Shown here in pieces: positions 59,968-64,000 of a DNA stretch of 64,000 nt. The stretch's first letter is position 1. Each line of letters starts with the position of its first letter. The stretch covers positions 2,925,001 to 2,989,000 of the forward strand of contig NC_079888.1 of NCBI RefSeq assembly GCF_029227915.1. The letters are read 5' to 3'. Both the position numbers and the translations under genes were made by a program. The notes under the pieces are model-generated. The model searched no databases, was not told the DNA's origin, and saw nothing but the letters and a program-made list of their open reading frames with translations. The DNA comes from Hydractinia symbiolongicarpus (lineage: Eukaryota > Cnidaria > Hydrozoa > Anthoathecata > Hydractiniidae).

Positions 59968-62900
59968 TTAAAATAGTCCATTATTATAATACTTCATACA
60001 TTCTTTAAACGAAGCTTCAGTTTGGTAAATTCCACCACAATACTCCATATAACGTAGCTTCATATCGCCGTCGAAACGTGACCGATAGTGCCGGAAATAA
60101 TTCGACACGGTGACGCCGTGATCTTCAGGATCCAACAGCTTGCGTAACACACTTTCAACTACTGAAGCTGTGAGGCCGTTTTTTATGTTGTATTCTTCAC
60201 TTAAGTTATAATCCACATCCCAAATAGGCTTTTCCAAAGCTAAAATAAGGTTTGCTTTGGTTAGCAAAGGTTATCATTATGCAGCATTATTACATCATTC
60301 AATATTGTAACAATTATCGACCGCCTGAAGGCAGTCCCACCAGCGGTGAAGGGACTGAAATGTCGACTCGCTGTAAACTTCTACCTTTTTGAAATGAGTG
60401 GCGAAGAATGAAGGAGGTATTCAACTCCATAAAAAGAAGCATTATGTTCATGAATCACGCGTACGCTTGGTCGCGAAATGTAAAATAGGGCTTTCATTAC
60501 GAAAATTTGTAACTGCGAAGCTGACACTTATCAGGTAGACAATTCTTGCGCAGTTTCGCGGAGGAAACCTTCGTATAAGATAAATGGATACATTCAGAAT
60601 TACGTGTACAGCCCGCTGGCGGTCGCCTACCCACGTGTTTTAAACTGCACTAGTATACATTACCACTTTCAATATTGTAACAAATGTTAAATGGTAAAGA
60701 AAAAGATTGAATGTCCAAATTATCTGAGCGTTTACATCGGAATGAGGTGAATAAAGCTATCAAATTCATGAAAAAGACAAAATGCCCTGGGAATGAGCCT
60801 GAGCGTATGCCACAGTTGTAGAATGCAAGTCAAATTCGCAAACTACGAGACAGCTAAAGCTTGAGAATAAAAAATAATTACCGTTGGAAAGAGATAAGTC
60901 CATGTAAAATTGCTTGAAATTCATAAGTCGTTGCTTCTTACTGTCATACTCAATTAAGCGAAAAGAAGGATTCTCGGAGTACACAGGTGTGAGACCAGGC
61001 ATCGTCAACATGAAGCTTGAGGCACCTTCTGTTTTCGGGAATGTATCTGTAACAGTTTGTATGTACCATTGATCAGAGTGAGTGTGACCATACAGTTGAG
61101 CTAAAACAAATATCTTTGTTAGTGAAATTGCGATACAGTAATCTTTTAATTATTATTTTTACATGGTTCGACTTCGCGTTACAAATGGCAGTGAACATAA
61201 ATACCTGTAATAATATCTTTATAATCTTGTGTAGTTTGCTTCATATAAATACTTGAGTAGTTACTAATAAACGCTGGTTTTGTAACAAATTTGTCAACAC
61301 TAAACAAGCAAAAATCAATATTTACAATATTTATTTACTTTATCACAAATTCTTAACACCTGGAACTAAAACGTGGCCATATTTAAATGCAAAAAAATAA
61401 TAATTTTCGGAACTACGGTACGCATGGAAGATATATCAATAAAAACTAGTTGTTACCCGTGGAAAAATCCACGGGCCGTCCGTCTTTAAATTACACACTC
61501 TTTCGAGTACCCGTTGCACAACGCGTCTCGTGCGGAGAGACAGACAAAATACGTTATTATTATAGAGATGATTTGCACTCCACGTTTTATCTACCTTCAA
61601 GTTCGATCCATCATCTTTGCAGCACTTGGGAAGCTGATAGGTACTTATACTGATCTATCTCACATATACACCATTGTTCCCATATCAAAAGCTAAGGGGG
61701 ATTTAGGCCCGTAACTGGGATCCGTTGGGCTTGTGCCTCTAGCGGGTACAAGCACTTAACAAGTCCGAAATATTTTATTGGCAGGTTGATACATGAGCTC
61801 TGGTTGTACATCGCGACATCTCGTTAGTATGTGTTAGTAGAAGGTATGTGAAAAGTAGGCTATCGCCTTCCCCTTATGGTATGTGGAAAGGAGTTAGTTT
61901 CCTAGTTTTGTGTACAGCAGTAAGTAGATGAATCGCGAGAGGTCATGGGTTTAAGTCTCACTCAATCCATCAAGATCATCATCTTTGAAACACTGGAATT
62001 CAATGTGTAGAATTGTTGTACTGAAATATCAATTACTTATGAACTAACCCTGGTGGGATGTGACCAGCAACAATAACTTTCTTTCCATCTTCTTTTGCTG
62101 TTTTAAGTTGCTGAATGAACCAGTTCATTTGCTCATCACCTATCTTTGTTACTTTAGCATCTTGTCGAATTGCTTTGTAAGACCAATACATTGTATGCAG
62201 GATAATTAAAACAGTTTTACCATCTGAAATTTAATACAGAAGAATAGATTGGTCAAAGAATACTATTCGTGGATCCTTTGATACTTATACGATGACATGT
62301 TTGTGCCATTAACTTATGTTAAGATTTAACAGGGTTATAACTCATAAATTTAGTTGTAACTTATAACCCGACCAGTTTAAAGTTAATATAAGTTACGGTG
62401 GCACAAATATGCCATTGTATATTAAAGATATTAATTTAACATTTCGAAAATTTTTCTTTCAAAATGGCGCTCAATAAAATAAAACGGTACATCAAATAGA
62501 AATTTTTTACACAATTAAATAAACGTAGGTGTTAAGTAGTCATGGCCCATGGTTAACTCGATCGGACCTCTGATAGTGACGGGCTAGTAGAATTAATGTA
62601 CTTGTATAGAAGTATTTTACGTATAACTATCACATTGCGTATAGCTATCACATTGCGTATAGCTATCACATTGCGTATAGCTATCACATTGCGTATAGCT
62701 ATCACATTGCGTATAGCTATCTGGTTTCTAGTGGGATTGTAGTCAAATTTTTCTGCTCATTCAGGTTGGCGTTTTGAACATTGTAGCTACATACATTTCA
62801 ATGTTCAGCACTATAATTACACATTTTGGAGCTAGTTAATGACGTCATAATTTTGCATAATTAGTGAAATCATTAACACACATTTTGGGAATTAATAAAG

Positions 62901-63332
62901 ATTCTTCAAAAAGTGATTTCTAGACAACTTTTTAAAGTCTTATATATGAGCTCAACCTGTTTTTTTCGCAGAAGGTAGCTTTTGAGAAGAATTTTTAATT
63001 CTTAAAGTTTTTTTATTTTTAGTAAATTTTAATTTTTGAATATCCGTGATATCCATTATGCGTCAACAGTGAAATTAATTTCGGAGGAATATAAACAAAC
63101 ACAAAGATATAAACAAAAACAAAACAAAGAAAATGCATTGTTTCGTCAAACTTACTGTTAATATTGACAGAATAATATCCACCTTGATCAAACGAGGCGC
63201 GAAACGTTTCCACGAACTTTGCATCAGTATTTCCGCGCGTGATCAGTGGTTCCCACATCATTCTTATTTTGGAATAAAAGGCTGCTACATTTTCTGTCAC
63301 GGGAAGGTTGTGATTTGGCTCGTCATTGTTTC
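59968..63332 (-). CDS. Acid-sphingomyelinase-like phosphodiesterase, C-terminal five exons (5' part outside)
   Basis: Exons in transcript order are 63332-63156, 62223-62049, 61299-61205, 61100-60882 and 60239-59968, all phase-matched, giving about 312 residues to the stop. The first begins inside the metal-binding GN[HN]E motif (here GNND, its first base in the missing exon). Then come ISLN-equivalent SVNIN, VIVAGHIPPG with a metal-binding His, and QLYGHTHSDQWY with the last two metal ligands. NPSFRLIEYD and the Cys-containing C-terminal domain follow. The family uses two zinc ions to hydrolyse sphingomyelin, or nucleotides and lipids in the SMPDL3 branch, in lysosomes or outside the cell. 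Sequence near PGLTPVYSENPSFR looks closer to SMPDL3, so substrate is unresolved. Introns hold two Helitron-like units (one of them upstream of the first visible exon) and an 18-bp tandem repeat. Confidence 0.87.
61446..61568 (-). mobile_element. Helitron-like non-autonomous unit
   Basis: On the minus strand it starts TCTCTATAATAATAACG (after an A) and ends with the hairpin CCCGTGGATTTTTCCACGGG, then TAACAACTAG followed by T. The 123-bp copy has the expected A|TC...CTAG|T borders and matches the array at 38511-39120. It lies in an intron. Confidence 0.78.
62620..62720. repeat. 18-bp tandem repeat, about 5.5 copies
   Basis: GTATAGCTATCACATTGC is repeated without gaps, and only the first copy differs (A for G). 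It sits in the intron between the exons ending 63156 and starting 62223. Confidence 0.95.
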
Positions 63333-63767
63333 CTAAACAAATGGAATGGGATAACTTATCGATAAAGATTTAGTCGGCAAACAAAATTACTAGCTAAAAA
63401 TATTTGTACCCTATCATATCTCGAAACAAACACTGATTCGTCTGTTAAATTAATTTTCAGTAGAAACGTTCGTATAGGCGGAAAAATATTTCGTCACCAC
63501 GAGTAAATTTGTCAATTTTGTCGAGAAATCTCGTAACGACTAAAAAAATGACGTGGCTAAAAGAATATGCTATAAGCATCGCTTTGATAAATGAAAAATC
63601 GTGTTATAAAATATCACGCAGCCATTTATTTCATTATTTCAGCGTATGGCGCCTGACCTTTAAACTCAACCGTTATTTCGAAAATTGTCCCAAGGATAAA
63701 ACACCGGCGAATTCACAAACTGTGTTCCACAGTTAAGTATGTTATCATGGTGGGTATTTATGCAAAA

Positions 63768-63865
63768 CTAGTCGTTAGCCCGTGGAAAATCCACGGATTC
63801 GCCCGTCCTTTTTATACCGCATTTCGTGCTTCTCGCTATTGCGCAGCTAAGCTACCATTTTGCGT

Positions 63866-63896
<31 letters not shown>

Positions 63897-63913
63897 GTAT
63901 ACGGTATTATAGA
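63768..63913 (-). mobile_element. Helitron-like non-autonomous unit with ACAG expansion
   Basis: On the minus strand it runs from TCTATAATACCGTATACGTC through an expanded (CTGT)n tract to the hairpin CCGTGGATTTTCCACGG and CTAG followed by T. It is the same family as 61446-61568, but the 5' border lacks the preceding A. Sequence from 63333 to the right edge is otherwise intron with no exon recognised. Confidence 0.7.
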
Positions 63914-64000
63914 AGTGTTGTTGAAAATGTTTTTAAGATAAAATTTAAGAACGTACAACCAACACTGAGGATAGAACTGGTAGCAAAACATTTTCCTTAG

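Noticed and set aside
60318-60640. MITE with GACCGCC/GGCGGTC ends in the last intron of the phosphodiesterase
   Set aside because: Only 7-8 bp of the ends are complementary and internal parts do not pair, so it is too weak to call.
62620-62720. CRISPR-like array
   Set aside because: The 18-bp units abut without spacers in an animal intron; simple tandem repeat.

Overview
This is an AT-rich (about two thirds A+T) animal nuclear sequence. Genes have several short exons with GT-AG introns, poly(A) signals, SINE/LINE/MITE/Helitron repeats and no operons. The repeat types, the base composition and an endogenous Polinton with a SAP-PolB gene suggest a cnidarian, probably a hydrozoan. That assignment is inference; no mitochondrial or rRNA marker is present.

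Layout, left to right. (1) 1-2967, minus strand: a secreted protein with a signal peptide, one sushi/CCP domain and a tail of almost 700 Asn/Ser/Thr-rich residues that runs off the left edge. (2) 7548-10064, plus: a complete four-exon Rab7 GTPase. (3) 14912-29230, plus: a complete 22-exon PHD+SET chromatin regulator of the KMT2E (MLL5)/UpSET family, with an antisense LINE remnant in intron 1 and a long ATT microsatellite in intron 5. (4) 29231-35870: intergenic, with a ~127-bp tandem repeat, SINEs and MITEs. (5) 35871-40076, plus: a four-exon gamma-butyrobetaine dioxygenase-like gene that lacks the segment expected to carry the 2-oxoglutarate-binding arginine. Intron 3 holds a head-to-tail array of four Helitron-like units.

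(6) ~40655-52726: a decayed, right-truncated Polinton/Maverick (adintovirus-like) element, the most unusual part of the window. It carries SAP-endonuclease VII-protein-primed DNA polymerase B, three zinc-ribbon/HNH-type paralogues, several small membrane and coiled-coil proteins, a packaging ATPase remnant, a retroviral-type integrase and a double-jelly-roll capsid protein. Most large genes have frameshifts or stops. Many of its start codons sit directly after a shared TAATAAA-like motif, which may be a late-type promoter. A repeat bounded by G/C runs abuts the broken right end.

(7) 54717-55415, plus: a single-exon orphan with a predicted acylated N terminus and coiled coil. A 53-bp piece of it recurs inside a foldback-type element at 57990-59300. 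(8) 59968-63332, minus: the last five exons of an acid-sphingomyelinase-like phosphodiesterase whose 5' part lies beyond the right edge. Its introns hold two further Helitron-like units and an 18-bp tandem repeat.

The host genes (vesicle traffic, chromatin, carnitine synthesis, sphingolipid hydrolysis) have no evident shared pathway. The Polinton genes do form one module: replication, integration, packaging and capsid.
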